From positions 62,001 through 126,000 of the forward strand of contig NZ_MQUA01000014.1 in the NCBI RefSeq assembly GCF_002943715.1: DNA of 64,000 nucleotides. The letters run 5' to 3'. The position numbers were made by a program, and so were the translations under genes. Source of the DNA: Polaribacter filamentus. GTDB taxonomy: Bacteria; Bacteroidota; Bacteroidia; Flavobacteriales; Flavobacteriaceae. Shown here piece after piece: positions 17,732-28,407 of this stretch (positions are counted from its first letter, which is position 1; every line of letters begins with the position of its first letter). The notes below the pieces were generated by a model that was not told where the DNA came from, did no database searches, and worked only from the letters and a program-made list of their open reading frames with translations.

Positions 17732-18997
17732 ATGATTAAAAAAACACTTTGTCTTTTATGCTTTACAATGGTTTTTGTAGGATGTAAATCTTTGAGAATC
17801 AAGAATAAAATTAACAAGGAAATCGCTTCTTCTTTTTTTGAAAATCAGTTTACAGGAATTTATATTTATGATGTAAATGCTGATAAAATAGTCTACAATT
17901 ACAACGGAAATAAATATTTTACGCCAGCGAGCAACACTAAAATTTTTACACTTTTTACAGGTTTAGAGTTATTATCAGATTCTATTCCTGCGTTCAAATA
18001 CGCTGTTGATGCAGATACTATTACGATTCAAGGAACAGGAGACCCAACTTTTTTACACTCTTTTTTTAAAGATAGTACGGCTTTAAAAATGGCTACTAAT
18101 TATAAAAAAGTAAATTTAATCGTTAATAATATTGCTGATAAAAAATTTGCTGCTGGTTGGGCTTGGGAAGATTTTGATAGTTATTTTAGTCCGGAAAGAA
18201 GTGCTTTTCCTATGTACGGAAATGTTGTTACGCTCCAAAATGAAAACGATCTAACTGTTACGCCTAATTTTTTTGAAAATAATTTAAAAATTACTACTAA
18301 AAAATATGGAAGAGATGAGTTTGAAAATCAATTTTATTTAGCAAAAGATAAAGTAGGTGAAACAGTAATACCAATACTTATAAGTTCAGATTTACTCGCA
18401 AACCTATGGAATAATCTATTGCCAAATAAGATAAAAGTAGTAACAAACTTTAAAATAAAACCAACTAAAATAGCGTATAGTATTCCTTCAGATTCTTTAT
18501 ATAAAAGAATGATGGAAGTAAGCGATAATTTTTTGGCAGAACAGCTTTTAATTTTAGCTTCATCAACACTTTCGGACACTTTAAATTCATCAAAAGTCAG
18601 AGATTTTATGTTAGAAAATCAGTTAAGAGATTTAAAACAAAAACCAAGATGGGTAGACGGTTCTGGATTAAGTAGGTATAATTTATTTACACCCATTTCT
18701 TTTGTGGAAGTTTTATCCAAAATGTACAAGAAAATACCTAGGGAAAGGTTGTTCTCGTTTTTTAATGTTGTAGGGGAATCAGAAACTTTAAAAACCGGGT
18801 TTTCTGGTGAAAAGGCTCCTTATATGTATGCAAAATCAGGTACTTTAGGGAACAATTATAATTTAAGTGGTTATTTAATTACAGACGTTAATAAAGTGCT
18901 TATTTTTAGTTTTATGAATAACCATTTTATGCATCCTAATTCTAAAATTAAAGAACAAATGCAGGTTATTTTTGAGTATGTAAGAGATAATTATTAA
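17732..18997 (+). CDS. dacB: D-alanyl-D-alanine carboxypeptidase / PBP4 (DacB, S13)
   Basis: 421-residue penicillin-binding serine peptidase. Lipoprotein signal at the N terminus (FVGC, Cys18). Active-site motifs in order: SxxK as ASNTK (Ser67, Lys70), SxN as SDN (about 265-267), and KTG as KSG (about 370, YAKSGTLG). These are the three motifs of class C PBPs/DD-carboxypeptidases that trim peptidoglycan cross-links. It is about 50-60 residues shorter than E. coli DacB but similar in length to flavobacterial forms. It transcribes away from tatA, and mutS is convergent. Confidence 0.93.
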   Translation: MIKKTLCLLCFTMVFVGCKSLRIKNKINKEIASSFFENQFTGIYIYDVNADKIVYNYNGNKYFTPASNTKIFTLFTGLELLSDSIPAFKYAVDADTITIQGTGDPTFLHSFFKDSTALKMATNYKKVNLIVNNIADKKFAAGWAWEDFDSYFSPERSAFPMYGNVVTLQNENDLTVTPNFFENNLKITTKKYGRDEFENQFYLAKDKVGETVIPILISSDLLANLWNNLLPNKIKVVTNFKIKPTKIAYSIPSDSLYKRMMEVSDNFLAEQLLILASSTLSDTLNSSKVRDFMLENQLRDLKQKPRWVDGSGLSRYNLFTPISFVEVLSKMYKKIPRERLFSFFNVVGESETLKTGFSGEKAPYMYAKSGTLGNNYNLSGYLITDVNKVLIFSFMNNHFMHPNSKIKEQMQVIFEYVRDNY

Positions 18998-19123
18998 ACT
19001 TCTTCATATTGTTTTATAGTAACTATTTTAGTTTTTTTTCTTTAGAAGGCTTTCTTGATATTCTAAAACATAAAATTATACTTTTTTTAAATTTCTAAAA
19101 ATCAAGTATTTGTAAAATTATTC

Positions 19124-19162
19124 TCTCCCTTTCTGTGGGGATATCTTCCCAGAAAAGGGGAG
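19124..19162. repeat. Imperfect GC-containing hairpin
   Basis: CTCTCCCTTTCTG and GAAAAGGGGAG-type arms around a GGGGATATCTTCCC core, in the convergent dacB/mutS gap. It could terminate both genes. Its pyrimidine arm resembles the repeats at 14447 and 47153. Confidence 0.45.
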
Positions 19163-19217
19163 ATGAAAAAACTACCTTTTTGAGGGTTGACAATTGCTAA
19201 TATTAAATAAGTTAATG

Positions 19218-21827
19218 TTACTTTTTCACCAACATTCTCTTTATCTCATTCAGTTTCATTAATGCCTCAATAGGCGTTAACGTATCAATATTAATTGTTA
19301 ATATTTCTTCCCTAATGTTTTCTAAAAGCGGGTCATCTAACTGAAAAAAACTGAGTTGCATTTCTTCATGTTGCGTTTGTTTTAAAACGTCTTTTACATC
19401 AGAATTTTTATTGTTTTTTTCTAATTGAGTCAAAATTTTATTTGCTCTATGAATCACCATATTTGGCATTCCAGCCAACTTGGCAACATGAATACCAAAA
19501 CTATGATTAGAACCACCAGAAACCAATTTACGTAGGAAAATAATAGTGTTTTCTAATTCTTTTACAGACACATTAAAGTTTTTAATACGCTCAAAAGTGG
19601 CTGTCATTTCATTTAATTCGTGATAATGCGTTGCAAATAATGTTTTTGCTCTTGAGGGATGTTCGTGCAAGAATTCTGTAATTGCCCAAGCAATTGAAAT
19701 TCCGTCGTAAGTAGATGTTCCACGACCAATTTCATCTAACAATACTAAACTTCTGTCAGAAAGATTATTAAGAATTGATGCTGTTTCGTTCATTTCTACC
19801 ATAAACGTAGATTCGCCCATAGAAATATTATCACTCGCACCAACTCGTGTAAAAATCTTATCTACAATTCCGATTTTTGCATTTTGAGCAGGCACATAAC
19901 TTCCCATTTGCGCAAGCAAAACAATTAAAGCCGTTTGTCTTAAAATAGCCGATTTACCAGACATGTTTGGTCCGGTAATCATAATTATTTGTTGTTGATT
20001 TCTATTTAAAACAACATCGTTTGCAATATACGTTTGATCTATTGGTAATTGTTTTTCAATAACAGGATGACGCCCGTTTTTAATCTCTAAATCGGTGCTT
20101 TCATCCATTTGTGGACGTACGTAATTATTATCAATCGCTAAAACTGAAAAAGATAATAAACAGTCAATTTTTGCAATAATTTGGGCATTTTCTTGAACAA
20201 TTTGCACAAACTGAATGATATATTGTAATAATTTAGAAAAAATTTCTTGTTCTATTTTAGCAATTTTCTCTTCTGCACCTAAAATTTTTGTTTCGTATTC
20301 TTTTAATTCTTCCGTAATATAGCGTTCTGCATTTACCAAGGTTTGTTTACGAATCCATTCTTTAGGCACTTTGTCTTTATGCGTATTTCTGACTTCAATA
20401 TAATAGCCAAAAACATTGTTAAACGAAATCTTTAAACTGCTAATTCCGGTTCTTTCGGTTTCACGTGCCAACATAGCATCTAAATACTGTTTTCCAGTGC
20501 TAGAAATTGCGCGTAAATCGTCTAATTCTTGATGAACTCCTGTTGCAATTGCATTTCCTTTATTGATGTTTACAGGCGCATCATCAAACAACGTTTCTGT
20601 AATTTTATCAATTAAAACAGTACAAGAATGCAACTGATTGCCAAGATTCTGAACTGTTTTATTTTTACTTTTTTCTGCGGATGTTTTTATTGGTAAAATC
20701 GCCTTCAAAGAGTTTTTTAAGTTCACTATTTCTCTAGGAGAAGCTTTCCCAGTAGCCACTTTAGAAATTAACCGTTCTATATCAGAAATTTGTTTTAATT
20801 GATAGGTAACTGTTTTCGAAAAACCATCAGAATCTATAAAAAACTTTACCAATTCGTGGCGATTTTTTATGTCTTCAATGTTTTTTAAAGGCAATGCCAA
20901 CCAACGTTTTAACAACCTTCCACCCATTGGCGAAATGGTTTTATCAATAATATCTAAAAGCGTAATTGCGTTTATAGAATTAGGATTGTACAATTCTAAA
21001 TTCCGAACTGTAAAACGGTCCATCCAAACATAATTGTCTTCTGCAATTCGGCTAATAGTTTGTATGTGTTTTAGCTGATTGTGTTGCGTTTCCGATAAAT
21101 AATACAACACGGCTCCGGCTGCGATAATTCCGTTTTTAAGATCTTCAATTCCGAATCCTTTTAAAGTTTTTACTTCAAAATGATTTTGTAAGGTTTCGTT
21201 TGCATATTCAGGTTGAAAAACCCAATCATCTAAATAAAAAGTATAATATCGGTTTTCAAACAATTCTAAAAACGGTTGCTTGTATTGCTTTTGCACTAAA
21301 ACCTCACTCGGGCTAAAATTCTGCAACAATTTATCGATATACTCCGCATTGCCTTGCGCAACTAAATATTCGCCCGTAGAAACGTCTAAAAATGAAATTC
21401 CGAGTTGTTTTTTGTTAAAATGAACAGCCGCTAAAAAATTATTCGTTTTAGATTGTAAAACTTCGTCATTTAAAGAAACTCCGGGAGTAATTAATTCTGT
21501 AACACCTCGTTTTACAATGGTTTTTGTCATTTTAGGATCTTCTAACTGATCGCAAATGGCAACACGCATACCTGCTTTTACCAATTTTGGTAAATAGGTG
21601 TTTATGGAATGATGAGGAAAACCTGCCAAGGCAGTTTCAGTTTCACTTCCGGCGCCACGTTTTGTAAGCGTGATTCCTAAAACATGAGCTGCTTTTTTGG
21701 CGTCTTCACCAAAAGTTTCATAGAAATCCCCTACTCTAAACAACAACATAGCATCAGGATATTTTTTCTTGATGGCATTGTATTGTTTCATTAAAGGAGT
21801 CACCTTTTTAGCGTTTGATTTTGCCAA
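19218..21827 (-). CDS. mutS: DNA mismatch repair protein MutS
   Basis: 869-residue mismatch-recognition ATPase. The mismatch-reading Phe-x-Glu is in GDFYETF (about residues 33-39). The ATPase has Walker A TGPNMSGKSAILRQ (about 617-630), Walker B LVLLDEIGRGTSTYDG (about 690-705) and THYHELNEM afterwards. Full length for the family, no frameshift. It acts in the cytoplasm with MutL (not in the window). The C terminus is convergent with dacB. An intact mutS makes it less likely that the single-base indels seen elsewhere stem from a MutS-negative mutator background, though other repair genes cannot be judged. Confidence 0.97.
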   Translation of the reverse strand: MAKSNAKKVTPLMKQYNAIKKKYPDAMLLFRVGDFYETFGEDAKKAAHVLGITLTKRGAGSETETALAGFPHHSINTYLPKLVKAGMRVAICDQLEDPKMTKTIVKRGVTELITPGVSLNDEVLQSKTNNFLAAVHFNKKQLGISFLDVSTGEYLVAQGNAEYIDKLLQNFSPSEVLVQKQYKQPFLELFENRYYTFYLDDWVFQPEYANETLQNHFEVKTLKGFGIEDLKNGIIAAGAVLYYLSETQHNQLKHIQTISRIAEDNYVWMDRFTVRNLELYNPNSINAITLLDIIDKTISPMGGRLLKRWLALPLKNIEDIKNRHELVKFFIDSDGFSKTVTYQLKQISDIERLISKVATGKASPREIVNLKNSLKAILPIKTSAEKSKNKTVQNLGNQLHSCTVLIDKITETLFDDAPVNINKGNAIATGVHQELDDLRAISSTGKQYLDAMLARETERTGISSLKISFNNVFGYYIEVRNTHKDKVPKEWIRKQTLVNAERYITEELKEYETKILGAEEKIAKIEQEIFSKLLQYIIQFVQIVQENAQIIAKIDCLLSFSVLAIDNNYVRPQMDESTDLEIKNGRHPVIEKQLPIDQTYIANDVVLNRNQQQIIMITGPNMSGKSAILRQTALIVLLAQMGSYVPAQNAKIGIVDKIFTRVGASDNISMGESTFMVEMNETASILNNLSDRSLVLLDEIGRGTSTYDGISIAWAITEFLHEHPSRAKTLFATHYHELNEMTATFERIKNFNVSVKELENTIIFLRKLVSGGSNHSFGIHVAKLAGMPNMVIHRANKILTQLEKNNKNSDVKDVLKQTQHEEMQLSFFQLDDPLLENIREEILTINIDTLTPIEALMKLNEIKRMLVKK

Positions 21828-21872
21828 GTTTTTGGAAAATTAAAGTTAGTTTTGCGAAGATATAAAATATAG

Positions 21873-21945
21873 TTGTTAGTGGTTGTTTTTTGGTTGTTAG
21901 TTGAGTCGCCAAAAATTAAAAACCGTGAATCATCAACAAAAATAG
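21873..21945. repeat. Low-complexity GTTGTTxGTTTTTxG spacer, copy 1
   Basis: The mutS / TrmH-methyltransferase divergent gap consists of repeated GTTGTTAGTGGTTGTTTTTTGG-like words and an imperfect A-rich complementary arm. Sister sequences occur at 26222-26332 and 28408-28462. Confidence 0.45.
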
Positions 21946-21946
21946 T

Positions 21947-22477
21947 ATGAGAAAGTTAAAAAATAACGAATTAGGTAGAATTTCTGTGGATGAATTTAAA
22001 ACTACCCAGAAAACACCTTTAATAGTCGTTTTAGACAATGTTAGAAGTTTAAATAATATTGGGTCTGTTTTTAGAACTTCGGATGCTTTTTTGATTGAAA
22101 AAATCTATTTATGTGGAATTTGTGCAACACCGCCAAACAAAGATATTCATAAAACGGCTTTGGGTGCAACAGAATCTGTGGAATGGGACTATGTGGAAGA
22201 TACTTTGGAGTTAGTAGAAAAATTAAAATCAGAAAATGTAAAAGTTTTAGCTATTGAACAAGCCTTAAACAGCACAAAGCTTGATAAATTTTATCCAGAG
22301 AAAAATCAGAAATACGCCATTGTAATGGGTAATGAAGTAAAAGGTGTGCAACAACAAGTTGTTAATGCTGCTGATTTTTGTATCGAAATTCCGCAATTAG
22401 GCACAAAACACTCTTTGAATATTTCTGTTACAACAGGAGTTGTAATTTGGGATTTATTTACGAAAATGACCAAATAG
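21947..22477 (+). CDS. TrmH/SpoU family RNA methyltransferase
   Basis: 176-residue SPOUT-fold methyltransferase that 2'-O-methylates ribose in tRNA or rRNA. The three SPOUT motifs are present: NVRSLNNIGSVFRTSDAF (about 27-44), IVMGNEVKGV (about 125-134) and IPQLGTKHSLNISVTTGVVIWDL (about 148-170). It lacks the N-terminal substrate-binding extension of RlmB, so it is closer to small TrmH-like enzymes, but the exact target nucleotide is not predictable. It runs divergently from mutS, from which it is separated by a low-complexity spacer. Confidence 0.92.
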   Translation: MRKLKNNELGRISVDEFKTTQKTPLIVVLDNVRSLNNIGSVFRTSDAFLIEKIYLCGICATPPNKDIHKTALGATESVEWDYVEDTLELVEKLKSENVKVLAIEQALNSTKLDKFYPEKNQKYAIVMGNEVKGVQQQVVNAADFCIEIPQLGTKHSLNISVTTGVVIWDLFTKMTK

Positions 22478-22577
22478 GTTTTAGGAATTTAGTTGTGCCT
22501 TTATGCCTAAATTTTTATTTATTGTTGGGAGACGATTTATGATTTTTTTTCTTGAGGCTTATAAAAACGAGGATTTT

Positions 22578-23933
22578 TTAAATTCCCAAAATAAGTTTTG
22601 CTATTGAGAAATAGATTAAAATTCCGAAAATATCATTGCTTGTTGTTATAAAAGGACCCGTTGCTAATGCAGGATCTATACCTCTTTTATCTAAAATAAT
22701 TGGTACAAAAGTACCAATTAAAGAAGCGATAATAATTACCGACATTAAAGAAATAGAAATTGCCAAACTAAAGCTAATAGGAAAACCTAAAATTTTAGTA
22801 AATGCAATAATTATAATAGAAAGTAATAAACCATTTATTAAACTTATTGATATTTCTTTTAATAATCTGCTCCATAAACTGCCTTTAATTATATCGTTTG
22901 CTAAACCTTGTACAATAATTGCAGATGATTGTACACCAACATTTCCTGCAACGGCGGCAATTAATGGTGTAAAAAAGAACAAGGCTTTATACTCTGGATT
23001 GTCCATAATTGTTTGAAAATTTTGCATAATAATTACAGCTCCTAAACTACCAAATAAGCCTAAAATTAACCAAGGTAAGCGTCCTTTTACCAATTCGTAA
23101 ACAGTATCATCTGCTTCTACATCCTGTGTTAAACCATTTGCTAACTGATAATCTTTGTCTGCTTCTTCTTTTAAAACATCTACAATATCGTCAATTGTAA
23201 TTCTACCCAATAAAACGTTATTATCATCTACAACAGGTATAGCTTCTAAATCGTATTTAGACATAATTTTAGCAACCTCTTCATCATCTTCATTTACATT
23301 TACAGAGTCTACTTTATCAATATAAATTTCAGAAATTTTTTGATCATTTTTTGCTACAATTAAATCTTTTAAAGAAAGGCGTCCAATTAATTTATTTTGC
23401 TTGTCGACCACATAAATAGAATGCACTCTGCTTACTTCTTTGGCTTGCGCTCGTATTCTGCGCATGCAACCAGCAACAGTCCAAGTTTCATAAACTTTTA
23501 CCAGTTCTTTACCCATTAAAGCACCTGCAGAATTATCGTTATAAGAAAGTAACTCTTTAATGTCTGCAGCATGTTCGTCATCTTTTAAAGCAGAGATTAC
23601 ACGTCTCTGTCTTTCTTCGGATAGCTCGCCAATAATATCAGCCGCATCATCGGTGTCCATTTCACCAACTTCTCTAGCAATTTCTTTTGCTGATAAATTT
23701 TTAAGAATTTTTTCACGAGTATCTCCATCTAATTCGGTAAGAATTTCTGATGTTTTTTCGCTGTCTAAAAGTTTAATTATATAAATAGATTCATCAAAAT
23801 CAAGTTCGTCTAAAACCTCTGCAATATCTGCGTAATGCAAGTCTTCGAATAATTCGTTAATAGCAAGGTTATTAGTAGTAGCTATAAGCTCTGTAAGGTT
23901 TTCTAGAAAGTCATTGGTAACATCAAACGCCAT
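22578..23933 (-). CDS. mgtE: Magnesium transporter MgtE
   Basis: 451-residue Mg2+ channel. Order of domains: N-terminal MgtE_N helical domain (about 5-130, with repeated [18 protein letters not shown] acidic helices), two CBS domains (about 135-260; [12 protein letters not shown] and [14 protein letters not shown]) and five membrane helices (about 285-451), with the pore-lining [21 protein letters not shown] segment at about 320-340. The cytoplasmic acidic domains sense Mg2+. The start overlaps the rsmA stop by 11 bases, so the two genes are co-transcribed (rsmA first). Confidence 0.96.
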   Translation of the reverse strand: MAFDVTNDFLENLTELIATTNNLAINELFEDLHYADIAEVLDELDFDESIYIIKLLDSEKTSEILTELDGDTREKILKNLSAKEIAREVGEMDTDDAADIIGELSEERQRRVISALKDDEHAADIKELLSYNDNSAGALMGKELVKVYETWTVAGCMRRIRAQAKEVSRVHSIYVVDKQNKLIGRLSLKDLIVAKNDQKISEIYIDKVDSVNVNEDDEEVAKIMSKYDLEAIPVVDDNNVLLGRITIDDIVDVLKEEADKDYQLANGLTQDVEADDTVYELVKGRLPWLILGLFGSLGAVIIMQNFQTIMDNPEYKALFFFTPLIAAVAGNVGVQSSAIIVQGLANDIIKGSLWSRLLKEISISLINGLLLSIIIIAFTKILGFPISFSLAISISLMSVIIIASLIGTFVPIILDKRGIDPALATGPFITTSNDIFGILIYFSIAKLILGI

Positions 23934-24726
23934 GATTTGCTAATTTTTGTGTAAGTGAAATAAAGGCCTCAACAGACAGTTGTTCTGGTCTTTTGGTAAA
24001 TATAGGGTCTTCTTTTAAAGAATCCGAAAGATTAAAGGATTTTAAACTAGAGCGCAACATTTTTCTTCGTTGATTAAAAGCAGTTTTTACAACTCTAAAA
24101 AATAATTTTTCATCAACAGGTAAGGTATAGTTTTCTTTTCTGATAAGTCTAATTACGCCAGAATCTACTTTTGGAGGAGGATTAAATACCGCTGGAGGCA
24201 CTGTAAATAAATACTCTACATCAAAAAAAGCTTGGGTTAAAACAGATAAAATTCCGTAAACTTTACTGCCTTCTTTTTCGGCAATTCTCATTGCAACCTC
24301 TTTTTGAAACATGCCAGCAAATTCTGGAACAAATTCTCGGTGTTCAATCGCTTTAAAAACAATTTGAGTAGAAATATTATATGGAAAATTACCAATAATT
24401 GCTACTTGTTTTTTATCAAAAATTTCCTCGATATTTTGCTTTAAAAAGTCTCCTTCTAAAATAGTAAACTTGTCTTTAGATGTGTCTAATTTTATATGTT
24501 CTAACCAAAACGTATTTTTAAGGTAACTTACTGATTCTCTGTCTAATTCAAGAACGGTGATTTTTGGTTTTTTTTGTAATAAATACTTTGTTAAAACTCC
24601 CATTCCAGGACCAATTTCCAAAATGTTATCGTAGTTAGTTCCTGTTAAAGCATCGGCAATATTTTTGGCGATGGATTCATCAGTTAAAAAATGTTGACCT
24701 AAATGTTTTTTTGCTTTTACAGACAA
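23923..24726 (-). CDS. rsmA: 16S rRNA adenine(1518/1519) dimethyltransferase (KsgA)
   Basis: 267 residues. It dimethylates two adjacent adenines in helix 45 of 16S rRNA, a late 30S assembly step. SAM-binding [16 protein letters not shown] at about residues 35-50; catalytic NFPYNIS (NxPY) at about 112-118; C-terminal helices include [13 protein letters not shown] (about 212-224). The N-terminal KKHLGQHFL is the family signature. Typical length. mgtE overlaps its 3' end. Confidence 0.97.
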   Translation of the reverse strand: MSVKAKKHLGQHFLTDESIAKNIADALTGTNYDNILEIGPGMGVLTKYLLQKKPKITVLELDRESVSYLKNTFWLEHIKLDTSKDKFTILEGDFLKQNIEEIFDKKQVAIIGNFPYNISTQIVFKAIEHREFVPEFAGMFQKEVAMRIAEKEGSKVYGILSVLTQAFFDVEYLFTVPPAVFNPPPKVDSGVIRLIRKENYTLPVDEKLFFRVVKTAFNQRRKMLRSSLKSFNLSDSLKEDPIFTKRPEQLSVEAFISLTQKLANHGV

Positions 24727-24809
24727 GATGTTTGTTTTTGAGATTGAGAAAACAAATGTACTCTAAATTAGGCATAATTTTTGGTTGGTTTAACTTTAAA
24801 ATCAGTCAA

Positions 24810-25658
24810 ATGCAAAGAATTTTATTAGTTCTACTATTCCTTTTTACAGTTAATATTGCTTGTTTTTCGCAAGAAGGAAAGTTAGAAAAAGGGAAAGAAA
24901 GTTTAAATAAATCTACTTCTAAAGGTAAAATTTCAACCACTTCACCAAGCACGAAAGGAGATTCTAGAAGGTATAGAAACTCTAATGACGAATCTTATTT
25001 TAGCTCTTTTTTTGTGGGTATTTTTATAGATTTATTTGCTTACACAGTGTATGGTGTTGCGATAGAATCGCCATTTGAGTTTAACGGTAGAATGCATGAT
25101 GCTGAGATTGCCAATTATCCATATGAAAAGTCATTTCATGGAAATTTTATCTACACAGATTCTATCAATTATAAAATAACAAGGCTGGATATTACCAATA
25201 GTTTTGTGATTGAAAACAGTAATTTATACGGAAATAATTTTGGTATTGATTTCCGTTTTTTAAAACGTTTTGGATTGGAATTTGACTATTTATATTTGAG
25301 AGAAAAAAGCAACACAAATAGAGATCAATTTTCTTTGTATTCTACCTTGATAAATTACCATAGAATACGAACTCAAAAATTAGATGTTTGGTTTGGACTA
25401 GGAATGATGCATGTAGGATCTGATGTAAATAAAACTGGTTTTGGGGTTGGTTTAGGTGCAGAATGGTTTGTGGTAAAACCAATAAGTGCAAAGGTTTCTC
25501 ATAAGTTTACAAACATCAATAATCAAGAAGTAAACAACACAAAACTACTATTGAAATACCATTTAAAAAACTATCAAATTTCTTCTGGTTATGAGCATTT
25601 TAAAATTGGTGTTTCTAAGATTAATGCTTTTTCTATTGGTGTTGGAGCTAGTTTTTAG
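24810..25658 (+). CDS. Outer-membrane barrel protein, unknown function
   Basis: 282 residues if started at ATG 24810, where a clean signal peptide begins (MQRILLVLLFLFTVNIACFSQ). The frame is open further upstream into rsmA, but that would bury the signal peptide. After a Ser/Lys-rich linker (about 22-60) and a hydrophobic stretch (about 65-85), the protein is made of alternating beta strands ending in an aromatic residue (SIGVGASF), suggesting an outer-membrane barrel. Related hypothetical proteins are common in flavobacteria, but I cannot name a function. It is divergent from rsmA. Confidence 0.75.
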   Translation: MQRILLVLLFLFTVNIACFSQEGKLEKGKESLNKSTSKGKISTTSPSTKGDSRRYRNSNDESYFSSFFVGIFIDLFAYTVYGVAIESPFEFNGRMHDAEIANYPYEKSFHGNFIYTDSINYKITRLDITNSFVIENSNLYGNNFGIDFRFLKRFGLEFDYLYLREKSNTNRDQFSLYSTLINYHRIRTQKLDVWFGLGMMHVGSDVNKTGFGVGLGAEWFVVKPISAKVSHKFTNINNQEVNNTKLLLKYHLKNYQISSGYEHFKIGVSKINAFSIGVGASF

Positions 25659-25888
25659 GACTGGTATATCTATGAACTTTGTATCTCAATACTTCTTTGT
25701 GAAACGCATTGAAAAAACGCTGTGATTCTCTCTGAAATAGCTGTAGGCTAATAAGTAACACCGCTTTATTCGAATTTACTTTGTTATCTAAAGGAGTAAT
25801 CAATGGATAAACCTATGTTTTTCTTTGCGCATATGTGGTTAGATTTTTTAATTATCAATTTAAATTTTTATCTATATAAGGCAGCAAC

Positions 25889-26218
25889 CTAATTGCTAAC
25901 ATTTGTAGGATAAAACTCTTTTATCAAGCGTAATTCTGTTCTAAAAGCCAACATTTTATCACCAAATTTTTTCAGACTTTCTTTGCGCAATCTATCTGCA
26001 TCTTCTTTGTAATAGTCGTCTAAATCTTCTCTTGTGTTTGCAGTGTATTGAATGGAATATGTTTTACCTCCCATTTCTTCATCAACCAAAACCTGCGTAA
26101 GTTTTGCGGAAGTGAATTTACCAGTGTTTAAAACATCCAAAATATGGTTTTCCATCCAAGTTAACCATTCTTCATGAACAGCCTCATTTATATTTATTGT
26201 TACGTTGTATATGTACAT
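25889..26218 (-). CDS. DUF4286 family protein
   Basis: 109 residues with a ferredoxin-like alpha/beta fold: MYIYNVTININEAVHEEWLTWMENHI at the N terminus, then GKTYSIQYTANTREDLDDYYKEDADRLR (about 54-81), both characteristic of the DUF4286 family seen in nearly all Bacteroidetes. Short, cytosolic, no known activity. It is followed on the same strand by the TPR protein gene upstream... in transcription order the TPR gene lies after it (26334 is upstream in position but encodes the stop of the TPR gene), so the two are separated by a 115-base low-complexity spacer. Confidence 0.85.
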   Translation of the reverse strand: MYIYNVTININEAVHEEWLTWMENHILDVLNTGKFTSAKLTQVLVDEEMGGKTYSIQYTANTREDLDDYYKEDADRLRKESLKKFGDKMLAFRTELRLIKEFYPTNVSN

Positions 26219-26221
26219 TAT

Positions 26222-26332
26222 TTTTTGGTTTTTTGTTAATGGTTAATGGTTAATTGTTTTTGGCGAGTGTTTTTTTTGATGAAGCTAAGAATCAAAAGCT
26301 ATCAACTAAAAACCAACAACCATGAACTATTA
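26222..26332. repeat. Low-complexity GTTGTTxGTTTTTxG spacer, copy 2
   Basis: Holds GGTTTTTTGTTAATGGTTAATGG on one side and the complement-like ACTAAAAACCAACAACCATGAAC on the other, so it can fold on itself. Same family as 21873-21945 and 28408-28462. Confidence 0.45.
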
Positions 26333-26333
26333 A

Positions 26334-28138
26334 TTACAAATTATCTCCTCTCAATTTTCTAAATTTATTTCTAGCTTCAACTAAATAAATGCTAGAAGGT
26401 TGTTCAAATATTATTTTTTGATAATATTCTTTTGCTTTTTCTATGTCGTTTAAATTATAATTATATATTTCTGCCATCATAAAATAAACATCATCTGTTA
26501 ATAAACCTTGATTATCTGCAGCCACAATTTCTGCTAAACTTAAAATAGCATCCTCATATCTTTTTTGTTTGATGTACAATTTTGCTTGAAAAAATAGCAC
26601 ATCATCATAAATAACTTCACCAGGAACTAAGCCATTTACCAATATTTCTTTGGATGTAAATAAGATTTGTATTTCAGCTAAAGCTTCTAAATCTTTATTC
26701 TGATACGCCAATAGTTCTGCCCTTGCCAATTGGGTTAATCCAGACGGAATGGAATCTACAGGTTCGTTGTCTGTAATTTTTAAAAATAAATCTACGGCAT
26801 CATTGGCAATTAGCTGCGTTGTAGAGCCTTTTAATACTTTTAGTTGTGCTTTTGCCCAGGTAAAATCGCCTTTAAAGTAGCTTGTTTGTGCTACTTTATA
26901 ACGCGCTTCTTGCGCCAATTCATCATCCGCTAATTGCGTCTGAATTTGAGAAAAATAGATCAATGCTTTGTTAAAGTTTCCACTAAACACCAACACATCG
27001 CCTAATTTTAATTTTATTCTTGCTTCGTCAAATTTTGACCTAGAAAAGGTCAATGCTTTTTCTAAAACTGCTCTTGCTTTTTCGGGATCGTTTTTACTAA
27101 AAGTTAAAAAATCGGCATATTCAACTTGTAGTTTTAGAGTAAATTCAGTGACACCAAATTTAGTAAATAATGACTCAAATAATTTTTCGGTTGCTGGGTT
27201 TTTGTTGCCACAGCAATTTTTGCGAGGTATAAATTTGTATTAATTTTCTCGTCTATAGAAGAAGTTTTTTCGGAGATAAAATCGAAGCATAACTTAGCTG
27301 TTTCGTAATCCTTATTGTCAAAAGTTAATTTTCCTAGACTAAATATTTCAGCGAGATCAAAAGCGTTTCTATTGTACAAAGCTTTTTCTTGAATCAGCGC
27401 TTTACCATACTCTTTTTGTTGGGCAAATAACCAACTTAATAAAATATTCCATTCGTCTTTAGCATTGTTTACAGATTTTCTTAAAAGTGTTTTTTTGAAT
27501 AAAATATTGGTTTCATTTTCTGAATCGTCTGTAATATATTGGCTAGCGTATCTTTGAACTAAACTGAGATAACTTTCGTTTTTATCAATCAATTCTAGAT
27601 AGGATTCAAACATTCTTTGGTAATCGCCTTTTTCTCCATAAATCTGCGCAATTTGAAAATTATAATTGGCATTCGGGTTTTGTTGCATCGCTTTTTCAAA
27701 AGCTAAAATTGCATCGTCTAATAGATTGTAAAATTTAAATAGATTGCCAATTGTATTGCTATATTCAGGGTTTTTATCCAAAGAATTTATGGCTTTTTTA
27801 TAATTAGAATCTGCCAATTCTTGTTGCTGTTGGCGTTCATAATTATAGCCTAAAAAAACATATAAATAAACTTTAGAAGCGTCTTGCTTAATGCGGTTTT
27901 TAAGTAAATCTTCAGCAGTTTTAAAGTTATTTGATTCTTGATAACAGGTAATTAACTTGCTTAAATAAGTGGTGTTAAACGGACTTTTATCATACAGTTT
28001 CTTAAAAATCTGAGTTGCTTTTTCAAATTCTCCTTGTCTGTAATAGGTATCCGCCAAGAAAAAATCATTTTGATCTTCTTCTTGACTAAAACTTAAACTG
28101 CTAATAGTTAATAAAATAAGAAAAAAAAAGTGTCTCAT
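26334..28138 (-). pseudogene. Secreted tetratricopeptide-repeat protein split by a frameshift
   Basis: Read as one gene this is a secreted TPR protein of about 600 residues: signal peptide (1-18, LTISSLSFSQ), then many 34-residue helical repeats of the TPR type (for example GEFEKATQIFKKLYDKSP). The frame starting at 28138 stops at 27134. The frame of the second part (26334-27053) is open back to about 27205, and one added A in the A run at 27199-27203 (minus strand AAAAACCC) joins them, giving ATKNPATEKLFESLFTKFG across the junction. The C-terminal piece again shows TPRs up to FRKLRGDN. Real decay or a homopolymer sequencing error cannot be told apart here. Confidence 0.8.
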
Positions 28139-28263
28139 AACATTTCAAAGATAATCAACAAAAATGTTAATTTTTTATTAAAGCTATCTAACTTTCAAGT
28201 TACGCTTGTAACATTTTGGCATGAAACTTGTCTTCCTTGTAATAACGAACCAAAAACAAAATC

Positions 28264-28407
28264 ATGAACGATTTAAACTACAAATACGAAAACGCAAAAT
28301 TAAACTCAATTGAGTTTATGAAAAACGGACAAATTAGTGCTTATTTTAACGCGCTTTTAGAAATGAATAAATACAAAAGATTACTGATTGCGGTGATAGC
28401 AAATTAG
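28264..28407 (+). CDS. Conserved 47-residue protein
   Basis: Starts with MNDLNYKYENAKLNSIEFMK and continues GQISAYFNALLEMNKYKRLLIAVIAN, 47 residues. It has a mixed amphipathic/hydrophobic character with no signal peptide. I recall similar short proteins in many flavobacteria at this kind of location, and the coding frame has sensible composition, so I call it a real small gene with moderate confidence. It is not near any functional partner; it sits divergent from the TPR gene and convergent with serS. Function unknown. Confidence 0.55.
   Translation: MNDLNYKYENAKLNSIEFMKNGQISAYFNALLEMNKYKRLLIAVIAN

Noticed and set aside
20455..20476. CACGTG-containing segment in mutS
   Set aside because: The right half does not match; coding constraint explains it.
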